DNA of 64,000 nucleotides from JADJOM01 sp046327715 (GCA_046327715.1 JAXLXY010000004.1:124001-188000), one strand, 5' to 3'. Shown: positions 42,600-53,051, counted from the stretch's first letter. Notes: generated from the letters alone by a model not told the origin. Numbers and translations: made by a program.

Positions 42600-43838
42600 C
42601 TAGACGGCCACGGCCTCGACCGTGACGCCGCCCACCCGCACCGCGCGCGCCGCGGTGACGTCGGGGAGGCCGGCCAGCCGCGCCGCCGCGGCGGTGAGGT
42701 GGATCACCCCGAAGACACCGGCGTCCTGCGCCAGCTTCGAGGCCACGTTCACCGGCGAGCCCGCCACGTCGCGGAGCCCCGGGCCGAGCTCGAAGAGCAG
42801 CACCCGCCCCACGTCGATCCCCACCCGCAGCTGCACCCCCTGCGCGGCGAAGGTGTCGCGCAGCTTCCGCGCGAATGCCAGCGCCTGCCGGGCGCCATCG
42901 AAGTGGTAAATGCTGGTGCCGGTGGTGGACTTCACCTCCGCCCCGGCGAGGTCCTCGACCAGCGAGTTGCCCAGTCGCTTGACCGCCGCGGCCAGCGCCA
43001 GGTCGTTGAGCGCCGCCAGTTCCGGCACCTCCCGATCCTCGCGCTCGATGTCGATCACCACCACCGCCAGGTCGCGGTAGGCGGGACGGGGCACCACGGA
43101 GGTGCGCCGGGTGCGCTGGAATTCCCCGAGCCCGCCGAAGAACTCCTCGGTGAAGGGCAGCGGGTAGCGGAAGTCGCTGGCCGCGAGGCCCTCGAGGCGC
43201 GGCCCGTCGGTCACCCGCCGCACCTCGCCGAAGCGCTCCGCGAGGTCGTCGCGCGGCTCGTAGCGGAAGTGCGCCGTCTGCCCCAGCCGGCGGGCCGCCT
43301 CGCCGGTCACCACCAGCTCACCGGCGGCGGTGAAGTCCTCCGCGATGGCCTCCACCCGGTCGGCGTCGGGGCCGTAGAGGGACTGCCCCAGCTCGTAGAA
43401 CACGCCCTCGTGCACGCAGGCGCCGATCCCCACCTCGCACTCGGCCCGGATCCGGTCCATGAGCGTGAGCAGCATCCCGATGACGTGGTCCGGGGCCACG
43501 CCCTCGGGATAGAACATCTGGGTGTTGTCCGCGGCCCAGACCCCGATCGGCACGCCGCCCAGGGCGCGGCCGTAGGCGTGCACCAGCTCCTTGGGCCGGC
43601 TCACCATCGCCAGGATCTCGATGAGCGAACGCTCCGCCGTGAGCCGGGTGAGCCCCGCGGTGTCGGTGCTGACCACCAGCCCGCGCAGGGTGCAGGGCGC
43701 GAGCAGCGCGGCGGCGCGCTCCCGGGTCTGGTCGCTGCGCGTCCACGCGGCGATGACATCCAGCGGCAGCCGCTGACCGGCATCGGGCGGGAGGTCGAAG
43801 AACCCGGGGGGAAACCGCGTGGGATTGAAGCGGGGCAT
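42600..43838 (-). CDS. Twin nucleotidyl-cyclase-like protein, probably inactive
   Basis: 412 residues with two class III cyclase-like halves. The second (about 250-400) has LAVVVIDIEREDRE at the place of the metal-binding first strand, then TGTSIYHFDGARQALAFARK, VQLRVGIDVGRVLLFELG, VAGSPVNVASKLAQDAG. The first half (about 50-190) is more diverged (LRGLVVSTDTAGLTRL, CEVGIGACVHEGVFYELG). Where active enzymes have GD in the second metal strand, this has GTS, so catalysis is doubtful. It may be a regulator or nucleotide sensor. It ends a minus-strand run with the TIM-barrel and GMC genes, separated from them by an octamer repeat. Confidence 0.7.
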   Translation of the reverse strand: MPRFNPTRFPPGFFDLPPDAGQRLPLDVIAAWTRSDQTRERAAALLAPCTLRGLVVSTDTAGLTRLTAERSLIEILAMVSRPKELVHAYGRALGGVPIGVWAADNTQMFYPEGVAPDHVIGMLLTLMDRIRAECEVGIGACVHEGVFYELGQSLYGPDADRVEAIAEDFTAAGELVVTGEAARRLGQTAHFRYEPRDDLAERFGEVRRVTDGPRLEGLAASDFRYPLPFTEEFFGGLGEFQRTRRTSVVPRPAYRDLAVVVIDIEREDREVPELAALNDLALAAAVKRLGNSLVEDLAGAEVKSTTGTSIYHFDGARQALAFARKLRDTFAAQGVQLRVGIDVGRVLLFELGPGLRDVAGSPVNVASKLAQDAGVFGVIHLTAAAARLAGLPDVTAARAVRVGGVTVEAVAV

Positions 43839-43844
43839 GGTCGT

Positions 43845-43868
43845 GGCTCGGCGGCTCGGCGGCTCGGC
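43845..43868. repeat. 8-bp tandem repeat between cyclase-like and isomerase genes
   Basis: Three perfect copies of GGCTCGGC (43845-43868). The same octamer, in either orientation and with variants, recurs at 44639, 44751 and 51991. Confidence 0.9.
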
Positions 43869-43886
43869 CGAATGCCGGGTCCTTCC

Positions 43887-44783
43887 TCAGTACCGGAGGC
43901 GCTTCATGAACGCCGCGCTCGCCCGGGCAAAGGCCAGCTGGTCCTTCGCCTCGTCGTGCTCCACGAAGCAGTGCGCCACGCCGGCGCTCCGCGCCGCGCC
44001 CAGCAGCACCGGCCAGTCCATCACCCCGGCGCCCACGTCCACCATGGCGCCGTCGGCGGCCATGTCCTTGACGTGGACGGCGCGGAAGCGGCCCGAGTAG
44101 CCCTGGAAGAAGGCCAGCGCGTCGGCCCCGCCCTGCCGGGCCCAGAAGAGGTCGAGCTCGAAGACCACCAGCGACGGGTCGGTGAGCCGGAGCAGCGCGT
44201 TGTAGCCGGACGACCATGGCGCGTCGGCGCCCTCCGGCAGCGGCGCGAACTCGAAGCCGTGATTGTGGTACCCCACCGTGAGCCCCGCCTCCCGGCAGCG
44301 CGCCCCGGCGTGGTTGAGCAGGTCGGCGGCGCGCTTCCAGCCGTCGGCGGTGCGGTACTCCTCCCCGACCCATGGCAGGATCAGGTAGCGGTGACCCAGG
44401 ACCTTTGCGTCGGCGATGGTCTGCTCCAGCTGGTCGGTGAGCGCCGGGATGCCGACGTGGCCGGCCGGTGCCTTGAGCCCGGCGGCGTCGAGCGCCGCGC
44501 GGAACTGGGCCGCCGTCTTCCCGTACAGCCCCGCCAGCTCCACCTCGCGATACCCCATCGCCGCGAGCGCCGTCAGGGTGCCGGACAGGTCCCGCTGGGC
44601 CTCGTCCCGAACCGCGTAGAGCTGGATGCCGAAGGGGTGGCTCGATGGCTCGACGGCTCCGCGGCTCGACGTCTCGGCCGAGCGAGACAGCCCTGGGAGC
44701 AGCACGCCTGCCGCCAGGGTGCCGAGGAAGTCCCGCCGATCGCACCTGCCGCCGAGCCGCCGAGCCGCCGGGCCGTCGCTCAT
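43887..44783 (-). CDS. Tat-exported sugar isomerase/epimerase-like TIM barrel
   Basis: 298 residues. Twin-arginine signal CDRRDFLGTLAAGVLLPG near residues 14-31. The AP-endonuclease-2 type TIM barrel follows: PFGIQLYAVRDEAQRDLSG, AMGYREVELAGLYGKTAAQF, GIPALTDQLEQTIADAKVLG, LTVGYHNHGFEFAPL with a metal site His, VVFELDLFWARQGG, FRAVHVKDMAADG, and CFVEHDE. Ligands E, D, H, E fit a divalent-metal isomerase. Its start overlaps the GMC stop (ATGA). Octamer tracts stand at three places in and around this gene, two of them inside the coding part, including just after the start codon. Likely acts on an oxidised sugar in the periplasm. Confidence 0.88.
   Translation of the reverse strand: MSDGPAARRLGGRCDRRDFLGTLAAGVLLPGLSRSAETSSRGAVEPSSHPFGIQLYAVRDEAQRDLSGTLTALAAMGYREVELAGLYGKTAAQFRAALDAAGLKAPAGHVGIPALTDQLEQTIADAKVLGHRYLILPWVGEEYRTADGWKRAADLLNHAGARCREAGLTVGYHNHGFEFAPLPEGADAPWSSGYNALLRLTDPSLVVFELDLFWARQGGADALAFFQGYSGRFRAVHVKDMAADGAMVDVGAGVMDWPVLLGAARSAGVAHCFVEHDEAKDQLAFARASAAFMKRLRY
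44639..44678. repeat. Degenerate 8-bp repeat inside the isomerase gene
   Basis: Five copies of a GGCTCGAC-like octamer: GGCTCGAT, GGCTCGAC, GGCTCCGC, GGCTCGAC, GTCTCGGC. The unit is not a multiple of 3, so gain or loss of one copy would shift the reading frame. It encodes the segment after the Tat signal. Confidence 0.85.
44751..44774. repeat. 8-bp repeat at the isomerase start
   Basis: GCCGAGCC, GCCGAGCC, GCCGGGCC, then GTCGCTCAT where CAT is the complement of the start codon (44783). It codes for AARRLGG just after the initiator. Confidence 0.85.
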
Positions 44784-46492
44784 AGTTCATTCCTCTTCAT
44801 CAGCTCCACCGCGTGGTGTGCGGCGCGGGCCGTGAGGGCCATGTAGGTGATGGACGGGTTCTGGTTGGCCGAACTGGCCATGCAGGCGCCATCGGTGACG
44901 AAGACGTTGGGCGCGTCCCACACCTGGTTCCAGCCGTTGAGCACCGAGCTCTTCGGGTCGCGGCCCATCCGCGCGGTACCCATCTCGTGGATGCAGAGCC
45001 CGGGCGGGAGCCGGTCGTCGTGGGTGCGGATGTCGGTGGCCCCGGCGGCCTCGAGCATCTCCGCCGCGGTGACCTGGATGTCCTTGAGGATCGCGAGCTC
45101 GTTGGGGCCCCAGGTGCACTGTACCCGCAGCGCGGGGATGCCCCACTTGTCCTTCACCTCGGGGTCGAGCGCCACGAGGTTGTCGTGCCGCGGCAGGCAC
45201 TCGCCCCAGCCGCCCAGGCCAAGCTGCCACGGCCCCTTCGCCTCGACCAGCTTCCGCTTGAAGTCGGCGCCGAAGCCGGGGCTCGAGCGGTCGAACCCGC
45301 CCCGCCACCCGCCGCCCTGGAAGCCGTAGCCGCGCACGAAGTCGGGCTGCCGGTCCTTCACGTTGCGGAAGCGCGGCACGTAGATCCCGTTGGGCCGGTT
45401 GCCGAAGGAGGTCCGGTCCTCGAACCCCGGGAGCGTCCCGCCGGCGCCGGCGCCGAAGGGATGGTCCATCAGGTTGTGGCCCAGCTCGCCGCTGCTGCTG
45501 CCCAGGCCACCGGGATAGTCGCGGCTGGTGGAGTTGAGCAGCAGCCGGGTGGACTCGAGCGCGCTGGCGCAGACGAACACCAGCCGGGCGCGGTACTCGA
45601 GCACCTCGAAGGTCCGGCCGTCAATCACGCGGACGCCGGTGGCGCGCATGGCGCCGGTGGTCGCGGTGCGGCGCTGCGACGGCTCGTACAGCACCCGCTC
45701 CACCACGCTGTCGGGGCGGATGGTGAGCCGCCCGGTGCGTCGTGCCGCCGGCAGGGTGGAGCCGAGGCTGCTGAAGTAGGAGTGGGTGATGCAGCCCCGC
45801 TCGCAGGGGCCGCAGTAGTGGCAGGCCTCCCGGCCCTGGTGCGGCACCGTGAGGATGGCGCAGCGGCCCATGGTCACCACCCGGTCCCGCCCCCAGGTGC
45901 GCTGGGCCGCCTCGCGCAGCGCCGTCTCGGCGCAGCGGAACGCCATCGGCGGCAGGAACTCGCCGTCGGGGAGCTGATCCAGCCCTTCGGCCTGGCCGGA
46001 GACCCCGATGAACCGCTCCACGTGGCTGTACCAGGGCGCGATGTCGCGGTAGCGGATGGGCCAGTCGGCCCCGATGCCCTCGCGGGCGTTGGCCTCGAAG
46101 TCGAGGTCGCTCCAGCGATAGACCTGGCGGCCCCACATGATGGACCGCCCGCCGAGGTGGCGGCCGCGGATCCAGTGGAAGGGCTGCGCCGGGTCGAAGG
46201 TGTAGGGATTCTCGAGGTCGTTCACGAAGAACTTGGCGCCCCACTCGTCGCAGGCGTAGCAGTTCTTCTGGATCGGCTGTTCGCGTTCCAGGGTGCGGCG
46301 GTCGCCCCAGCCGCGGAACGGCAGCTCCCAGGCCTGGATGTGCTCGGCGTAGTCCTTCTCGGGCACGATCTCGCGGCCCGCCTCCAGCACCAGCACCCGC
46401 AGGCCCAGCTCGCACAGCTCCTTGGCGGCCCAGCCCCCGGTGATGCCGGAGCCGACCACGATCGCGTCGTACTGGCGGGGGGCGGGCGTCAT
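44780..46492 (-). CDS. GMC-family oxidoreductase (sugar dehydrogenase large subunit)
   Basis: 570 residues from the ATG at 46492 (an in-frame GTG at 46498 adds two). The FAD site is DAIVVGSGITGGWAAKE, with LVLEAGRE as the acidic end of strand 2. GMC features: GRHLGGRSIMWGRQVYRW, YCGPCERGCITHSYF (a Cys-rich insert that could hold a cluster or disulfide), LVFVCASALESTRLLLNS, HEMGTARMGRD and VTDGACMASSANQNPSITYM with the active-site Asn. It resembles the large subunits of membrane glucose/gluconate/fructose dehydrogenases, which need a small subunit; that gene lies just upstream. It oxidises a sugar hydroxyl and passes electrons to a cytochrome. Confidence 0.93.
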   Translation of the reverse strand: MTPAPRQYDAIVVGSGITGGWAAKELCELGLRVLVLEAGREIVPEKDYAEHIQAWELPFRGWGDRRTLEREQPIQKNCYACDEWGAKFFVNDLENPYTFDPAQPFHWIRGRHLGGRSIMWGRQVYRWSDLDFEANAREGIGADWPIRYRDIAPWYSHVERFIGVSGQAEGLDQLPDGEFLPPMAFRCAETALREAAQRTWGRDRVVTMGRCAILTVPHQGREACHYCGPCERGCITHSYFSSLGSTLPAARRTGRLTIRPDSVVERVLYEPSQRRTATTGAMRATGVRVIDGRTFEVLEYRARLVFVCASALESTRLLLNSTSRDYPGGLGSSSGELGHNLMDHPFGAGAGGTLPGFEDRTSFGNRPNGIYVPRFRNVKDRQPDFVRGYGFQGGGWRGGFDRSSPGFGADFKRKLVEAKGPWQLGLGGWGECLPRHDNLVALDPEVKDKWGIPALRVQCTWGPNELAILKDIQVTAAEMLEAAGATDIRTHDDRLPPGLCIHEMGTARMGRDPKSSVLNGWNQVWDAPNVFVTDGACMASSANQNPSITYMALTARAAHHAVELMKRNEL

Positions 46493-46502
46493 GGCCACGG
46501 GC

Positions 46503-47036
46503 TCAATGCGGGTGCAGCGGGATGCAGCCGTCGAAGCGGCCGGGGATCATCGGGTGTGCGGTGTCGAGCTTCATCACCGCCTCGGAGGTGAACCAGCCGT
46601 AGATCACCAGCCCCTTGAGCCGCCGGAAGGCGCCGGCGGCGGTGTCGAGCTCGCCGGTGGTGGTGTCGAGCGCGGTGAGCAGCTCCACCCGTGCCGGCTC
46701 CGGCAGCGTCACGAACGGGCCGCCGTGCAGGTCCGCCGCCCGCGCCTCGAGGTGGGCCAGCCCCGCGAGGAAGCGGCGGCGCTCGTCGTCGGGGTACCAG
46801 TCGGCCAGCAGGCGGTCCACGAAGCCGGTGGTGTCCACGTCGGAGGCCGACGGCGTCTCGGTGCGGGGGAGGATCATATCGCCGATCAGGGTCACCAGGG
46901 TGGCCTGGTCGGCGTCGAGGGCCGCCCGCGGCCCCCGGGCGGCGTGGAGCCCGCGGCCCGCCGCGAGGAGGTCCGGCGGGAGAAAGGCGAGTGCGCTGGT
47001 CGCGGAAAGGAGCTGGAGGAGTTCACGCCGGTCCAT
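46503..47036 (-). CDS. Gluconate 2-dehydrogenase subunit 3 family protein
   Basis: 177 residues. Twin-arginine-like start MDRRELLQLLSATSALAF, then a helical domain: ALDADQATLVTLIGDMILPR, TETPSASDVDTTGFVDRLLA, PARVELLTALDTTTGEL, LKGLVIYGWFTSEAVMK and the closing RFDGCIP. This matches the PF13618 small subunit that is exported with a GMC partner by the Tat system. It begins the operon, with the GMC gene starting ten bases after its stop. The subunit stabilises and carries the large subunit across the membrane. Confidence 0.92.
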   Translation of the reverse strand: MDRRELLQLLSATSALAFLPPDLLAAGRGLHAARGPRAALDADQATLVTLIGDMILPRTETPSASDVDTTGFVDRLLADWYPDDERRRFLAGLAHLEARAADLHGGPFVTLPEPARVELLTALDTTTGELDTAAGAFRRLKGLVIYGWFTSEAVMKLDTAHPMIPGRFDGCIPLHPH

Positions 47037-47125
47037 GGGGTGAGGTTACCCCCCGTCCGCGGGGAACGCCAGTAGCGGGCCCGCCCGCCTCAGCGGCCGG
47101 GGGGTCGTGGCCGATAGTACGGTGG

Positions 47126-49009
<1,884 letters not shown>

Positions 49010-49037
49010 CGCTCGTCTCTACCCCGCCGAGCCCTGC

Positions 49038-49748
49038 ATGCGCCTTCCGCGCGCACCCTGGTTGGTCGTTGTCCCGATGGTCCTCCTCTGCTCCTGTGCC
49101 GGCACCGGCGTCCCCGCCACGGGCGGCGAGGCTTCCATTGCCGCGCGCGCCGGGGGCTGGACCAGCCTCTTCGATGGCCGGAGCACCGCCGGCTGGCGGG
49201 GCTATCACCAGGCCACCGTGCCGTCGGGGTGGACGGTGGTGGATGGCGCGCTCACCCGCACCGGCGCCGGCGGCGACATCATCACCGCCGGCGAGTACGG
49301 CAGCTTCGAGCTGGAGCTCGAGTGGCAGGTGGCGCCCGGGGGGAACAGCGGCGTCATGTACCGGGTCACCGAGGACGGCGAGTACAGCTACTACAGCGGC
49401 CCCGAGATGCAGATCCTCGACGACGCCGCCCACGCCGACGGCCTCAACCGGCTCACCGCCGCCGGGTCGTGCTACGGGCTCTACGCCGCGCCCGCCGGGG
49501 TGGTGAAGCCCGCGGGCGAGTGGAACGCGGTGCGGATCGTGGTGCGCGGCAGCCAGGTGGAGCACTGGCTCAATGGCCAGCGGGTGGTGAGCTACGAGCT
49601 GGGCAGCGCCGACTGGACCGCCAAGGTGGCGGCGAGCAAGTTCGCCCAGTGGCCGGGGTACGGCCGGGCGGCGCGGGGCCACATCGCGCTGCAGGACCAC
49701 GGCGACCGCGTGGCCTTCCGCAACATCCGCCTCCGCGAGCTCCCATGA
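49038..49748 (+). CDS. Lipoprotein with DUF1080 (3-keto-disaccharide hydrolase-like) domain
   Basis: 236 residues. Lipobox VLLCSCAG. The domain is a concanavalin-like beta sandwich: GWTSLFDGRSTAGWRGYHQ, GWTVVDGALTRTGAGGDIIT, YGSFELELEWQVAPGGNSG, MYRVTEDGEYSYYSGPEMQI, GEWNAVRIVVRGSQVEHWLN, and GHIALQDHGDRVAFRNIRLR. These are the classic DUF1080/PF06439 blocks. The family cleaves 3-keto-glycosides formed by GMC dehydrogenases, which fits the GMC operon 2.5 kb away. The stop overlaps the permease start (ATGA). Confidence 0.92.
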   Translation: MRLPRAPWLVVVPMVLLCSCAGTGVPATGGEASIAARAGGWTSLFDGRSTAGWRGYHQATVPSGWTVVDGALTRTGAGGDIITAGEYGSFELELEWQVAPGGNSGVMYRVTEDGEYSYYSGPEMQILDDAAHADGLNRLTAAGSCYGLYAAPAGVVKPAGEWNAVRIVVRGSQVEHWLNGQRVVSYELGSADWTAKVAASKFAQWPGYGRAARGHIALQDHGDRVAFRNIRLRELP

Positions 49749-50932
49749 TCCGCGCCAAGCTCTCCGTCATGATGTTCCTCCAGTACTTCATCTGGGGGGC
49801 GTGGTTCGTCACGCTCGGCACCTACCTGGGCCAGACGCTTGGCTTCGACGGGCCGCAGATCGGCGCGGCGTACGGCACCATGGCCATCGGGGCCATCATC
49901 GCGCCGTTCTTCGTGGGGATGATCGCCGACCGCTTCTTCGCCACCCAGAAGATCCTGGCCATCCTGCACCTGGCGGGCGCGGGGCTCATCTTCTGGGCCT
50001 CGCAGGAGGCGAGCTTCGGGCGGTTCTACCCGCTGCTGATCGGCTACGCGCTGTGCTACGCGCCGACCCTGGCGCTCACCAACAGCCTTGCCTTCGACAA
50101 CATGCAGGACCCGGCGAAGGAGTTCCCGCTGGTGCGGGTGCTCGGCACCATCGGGTGGATCGTGGCGGGGCAGGTGATCGGCCAGCTGGGCCTCGAGGCC
50201 AGTGCGGTGCCCATGCAGCTGGCGGCCGGCGCCTCGGTGCTGCTCGGGCTGTTCTCGCTGGCGCTGCCGGACACCCCGCCGCACGCCGCCGGCAAGCCCC
50301 TCGGCGTGCGCGATGTGCTCGGGCTCGACGCCCTGGCGCTGATGAAGAACCGCTCCTTTGCGGCGTTCGTGCTGGGGAGCTTCCTGCTGTGCATCCCGCT
50401 GCAGTTCTACTACGCCTTCACCAACCTCTTCCTGAACGAGATCGGGATGGTGGCGCCGGCCAGCAAGATGACGCTGGGCCAGGTGTCGGAGATCCTGTTC
50501 ATGGTGCTGCTGCCGGTGGTGCTGGCGCGGTTCGGCACCAAGGTCATCCTGCTGGTGGGGATGGCGGCGTGGGGGGCGCGCTACCTGCTGTTCGCCAACG
50601 GCGACGTGGGCGGCAACGCGTGGATGCTCTATCTCGGCATCCTGCTGCACGGGGTGTGCTACGACTTCTTCTTCGTGACCGGGCAGATCTACGTGGACCA
50701 GCAGGCGGGGCTCAAGGTGCGCGCCGCGGCGCAGGGGTTCCTGACCTTCATCACCCAGGGCGTGGGCTACCTGATCGGCAGCTTTGCCTCGGGGCTGGTG
50801 GTGCAGCAGTTCGTCACCCCCACCGGCCACGACTGGCACGCCATCTGGCTGCGGCCCGCCGTCGGGGCGGCGGTGATCCTCATCCTCTTTGCGCTGGTGT
50901 TCCGGGGGGAGGGGGAGGGGAAGGCGGCCTGA
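49745..50932 (+). CDS. NupG-like nucleoside/sugar MFS permease
   Basis: 395 residues, twelve helices. Characteristic of nucleoside:proton symporters: SVMMFLQYFIWGAWFVTLG, YGTMAIGAIIAPFFVGMIAD, RFFATQKILAILHLAGAG, SLAFDNMQDPAKEFPLVRVL, GTIGWIVAGQVIG, and QIYVDQQAGLKVRAAAQGFL. It starts inside the stop of the DUF1080 gene, so it probably imports the product of that enzyme (a keto-sugar) rather than only nucleosides. A hairpin at 51009-51033 ends the unit. Confidence 0.92.
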   Translation: MIRAKLSVMMFLQYFIWGAWFVTLGTYLGQTLGFDGPQIGAAYGTMAIGAIIAPFFVGMIADRFFATQKILAILHLAGAGLIFWASQEASFGRFYPLLIGYALCYAPTLALTNSLAFDNMQDPAKEFPLVRVLGTIGWIVAGQVIGQLGLEASAVPMQLAAGASVLLGLFSLALPDTPPHAAGKPLGVRDVLGLDALALMKNRSFAAFVLGSFLLCIPLQFYYAFTNLFLNEIGMVAPASKMTLGQVSEILFMVLLPVVLARFGTKVILLVGMAAWGARYLLFANGDVGGNAWMLYLGILLHGVCYDFFFVTGQIYVDQQAGLKVRAAAQGFLTFITQGVGYLIGSFASGLVVQQFVTPTGHDWHAIWLRPAVGAAVILILFALVFRGEGEGKAA

Positions 50933-50946
50933 GTGGGGCGGCCCGA

Positions 50947-50970
50947 CCTAATCGCCTAATCGCCTAATCC
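50947..50970. repeat. 8-bp tandem repeat after the permease gene
   Basis: CCTAATCG, CCTAATCG, CCTAATCC: the same period as the octamer tracts at 44-52 kb but a different unit. Confidence 0.85.
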
Positions 50971-51008
50971 CCATTCGCCCGACCACCCCCCGGGCAGACC
51001 CCGAACGT

Positions 51009-51033
51009 AGTGCCGGATTCCGACCCCGGCACT
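51009..51033 (+). terminator. Terminator of the DUF1080-permease unit
   Basis: AGTGCCGG (51009-51016) pairs with CCGGCACT (51026-51033), followed by CCTTTAT. Confidence 0.6.
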
Positions 51034-51155
51034 CCTTTATCACATCTGGAAATTGCCTTCCTGAAGGCTTCAGAGCTTCCTGCACAGGTTGTCCGCAATC
51101 CGGGTCCGGACACTCCGTCCGGGCACCCTCCGGAGCTCTCCCAACAGGAGTGGTT

Positions 51156-51686
51156 ATGAAGCGTGTCTCTTCCGTTCTCGCGGCGGCCGCCCTCGCGCTG
51201 GTCGTGGGCGCCAGCTCGGCCCAGGCGCAGACCCTGGTCGTCGGCGTCGGTGGCGGCGCGGTCCTCCCCACCGGGGATGCCGCGGACATCACGAATACCG
51301 GCTGGCACGGCGCCGCCATGGCGTGGTATATCCTCCCGTCGAACCTCGGCTTCCGGGGTGACGTGATCTACGCCCAGCTGCCCATCGAGGGCGCGAGCGA
51401 GAAGGTCAAGCTGCTCACCGGCGTCGCCAACGTGTCGTACATGTTCAAGGGCAGCAAGACCATCACCCCGTACATCATCGGCTCGGTCGGCTACTTCAGC
51501 CTGAAGGTCGCGGACTTCGATTCCAACGCCGACCTGGGCTTCGGCGGCGGCGCCGGCATCCTGATCAACACCGGCGGCAAGGCGAAGATCGCCATCGAGG
51601 CGCGCTACATCTCGATCCAGAGCGATCCGTCCTCCACGAACCTGATCCCGATCACCGCGGCGATCGCGTTCCCGCTCGGCAAGTAG
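51156..51686 (+). CDS. Outer-membrane beta-barrel protein (OmpA/opacity-like)
   Basis: 176 residues from the ATG at 51156, with AGGAG at 51146-51150. Signal peptide (1-24, ending in SSAQAQ). Eight-strand barrel pattern: TLVVGVGGGAVLPTGDAADI, WHGAAMAWYILPSNLGFRGD, VKLLTGVANVSYMFKGSK, TPYIIGSVGYFSLKVADF, GGGAGILINTGGKAKIAIEA, ending in AAIAFPLGK. Single-gene unit with its own perfect terminator; codon use and ribosome site suggest high expression. Probably a structural or pore-forming barrel. Confidence 0.88.
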   Translation: MKRVSSVLAAAALALVVGASSAQAQTLVVGVGGGAVLPTGDAADITNTGWHGAAMAWYILPSNLGFRGDVIYAQLPIEGASEKVKLLTGVANVSYMFKGSKTITPYIIGSVGYFSLKVADFDSNADLGFGGGAGILINTGGKAKIAIEARYISIQSDPSSTNLIPITAAIAFPLGK

Positions 51687-51713
51687 CACCGAAGCGCTGG
51701 ACGCACAAAACGG

Positions 51714-51744
51714 ACGGGGCGGGCCACCCAGTGGCCCGCCCCGT
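51714..51744 (+). terminator. Perfect 14-bp terminator of the barrel gene
   Basis: ACGGGGCGGGCCAC (51714-51727), loop CCA, GTGGCCCGCCCCGT (51731-51744). No T tract follows. Confidence 0.75.
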
Positions 51745-51832
51745 TCGCCGTCTCGGCGCCCCGACGTCCAGGGGATGTCCGGGTACTCACTCCTCATCTG
51801 GCGGCCGACCCACGGGCACCCCCGTCGCCGCG

Positions 51833-51968
51833 TGCCAAAGCCGACGACTGGCGCACGGCAGAGGGGGTGCCAGGGGGGAGGCCCCGGCGGCTTGGCCACC
51901 CGAAGGAGGGCGTGGGCGCCCGTGCCCGCGTGCCCCCCGCCGCGGCCTGCCAGTCGTCAGCTTTGGCA
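51833..51968. repeat. Long imperfect inverted repeat, MITE- or RNA-like
   Basis: TGCCAAAGCCGACGACTGGC (51833-51852) is answered by GCCAGTCGTCAGCTTTGGCA (51949-51968): a 20-base inverted repeat with one mismatch, 96 bases apart. Weaker pairing extends about 18 bases outward on each side, to about 51815 and 51987, and also inward. No protein is supported here. It fills most of the 330-base gap after the barrel gene, with the octamer tract next to it. Confidence 0.7.
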
Positions 51969-51990
51969 TGCCGCTCTGGGGGCACGCGGG

Positions 51991-52020
51991 CCCGAGCCGC
52001 CGAGCCGTCTAGCCGTCTAG
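51991..52020. repeat. 8-bp repeat covering the cytochrome stop codon
   Basis: CCCGAGCC, GCCGAGCC, GTCTAGCC, GTCTAG: two related octamers, each in two copies. The complement of CTA at 52017-52019 is the stop of the cytochrome gene. Confidence 0.85.
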
Positions 52021-53051
52021 TTCCCGAACGGCGTCGGCCGCGGGGTGATGCTCGACGATGGCGGCAGGATCGGGATGGTGATCGCCGGCTGCCTGCCCGT
52101 CAGCGTCCGCAGGAACGCCACGATCTGCGCCACCTCGAGCGGGGTGAACTCCCGCCCCACCTGCAGCCGCCCCATCACCATCACCGCGTCTTCCATGGTG
52201 TGCGCGGCGCCGTCATGGAAGTACGGATACGTGAGCTCCACGTTGCGGAGGGTCGGGACCTTGAAGGTCATCCGGTCGGCGTCCTTGCCGGTCACCGCCG
52301 CGCGGCCGATGGCCGTGCTCTGGGTCTCGTAGGTGCCGAACAGCCCCATCTTCTGGAACGACGCCCCGCCCACCGCCGGCCCGTGATGGCAGGCCACGCA
52401 GCCGCTCGACTTGAACAGCTCGTACCCCGCACGCTCCTGCGCGTTGATGGCCCGGCGGTTGCCGCGGAGGTACTGGTCGAACCGGCTGTCGGGCGTCACC
52501 AGGGTGGCCTCGAACGCCGCGATCGCCTCGGTGACCTGGGCGATGGTGATGTCCGGGTTGCCGAACACCCCGTTGAACTCCACCACGTACTGCGGGATCG
52601 AGCGCAGCACGTCGAGCGCCAGCGCATGCGACAGCGCCATCTCGCCCGGATTGGCGATCGGCCCGCCGGCCTGCTCCTGCAGGTTGGCGGCCCGCCCATC
52701 CCAGAACTGCGCCAGGTTCATGCTCGAGTTGAGCACCGTCGGGGCGTTGATCGGGCCGCGCTGCCAATGGTCGCCGATCGAGGTCTCGAGGTTGTCGCTG
52801 CCGCCCATGCTCAGGTTGTGGCAGCTGTTGCAGGAGATGAAGCCGGAACGCGACAGCCGGGGGTCAAAGAACAGCTTCTTGCCCAGCTCTACCTTGGCCG
52901 GCTGGGTGACCCGCGCCGCCACGATGGGCTGGATCGGCTCGGCGGGCCGGGCGGTGCGGGCGGGAGCGGCAGGGGTGGCCTGCGCGGCAAGGGCCGCGCC
53001 GCCCAGCACCACGCCGGCAAGCAGGCCCAGGGTCAGGGAACGGAACGACAT
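52017..53051 (-). CDS. Diheme cytochrome c peroxidase / MauG-like protein
   Basis: 344 residues. ATG at 53051 with GGAGATCGCC before it. Signal peptide (1-24), then the two-heme fold: first heme CNSCHNLS after ELGKKLFFDPRLSRSGFI, second heme CVACHHGPAVGG. Typical linking blocks are GQRGPINAPTVLNSS-like (QRGPINAPTVLNSSM), FWDGRAANLQEQAGGPI, AFEATLVTPDSRFDQYLRG, and KVPTLRNVELTYPYFHDG. It is a periplasmic enzyme of the peroxidase/MauG superfamily and could also accept electrons from sugar dehydrogenases (inference). Its stop lies in an octamer repeat. Confidence 0.93.
   Translation of the reverse strand: MSFRSLTLGLLAGVVLGGAALAAQATPAAPARTARPAEPIQPIVAARVTQPAKVELGKKLFFDPRLSRSGFISCNSCHNLSMGGSDNLETSIGDHWQRGPINAPTVLNSSMNLAQFWDGRAANLQEQAGGPIANPGEMALSHALALDVLRSIPQYVVEFNGVFGNPDITIAQVTEAIAAFEATLVTPDSRFDQYLRGNRRAINAQERAGYELFKSSGCVACHHGPAVGGASFQKMGLFGTYETQSTAIGRAAVTGKDADRMTFKVPTLRNVELTYPYFHDGAAHTMEDAVMVMGRLQVGREFTPLEVAQIVAFLRTLTGRQPAITIPILPPSSSITPRPTPFGN

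Noticed and set aside
51745..52016. Short open frames on both strands in the inverted-repeat region
   Set aside because: They mirror each other because of the inverted repeat, lack ribosome sites and have no recognisable sequence.
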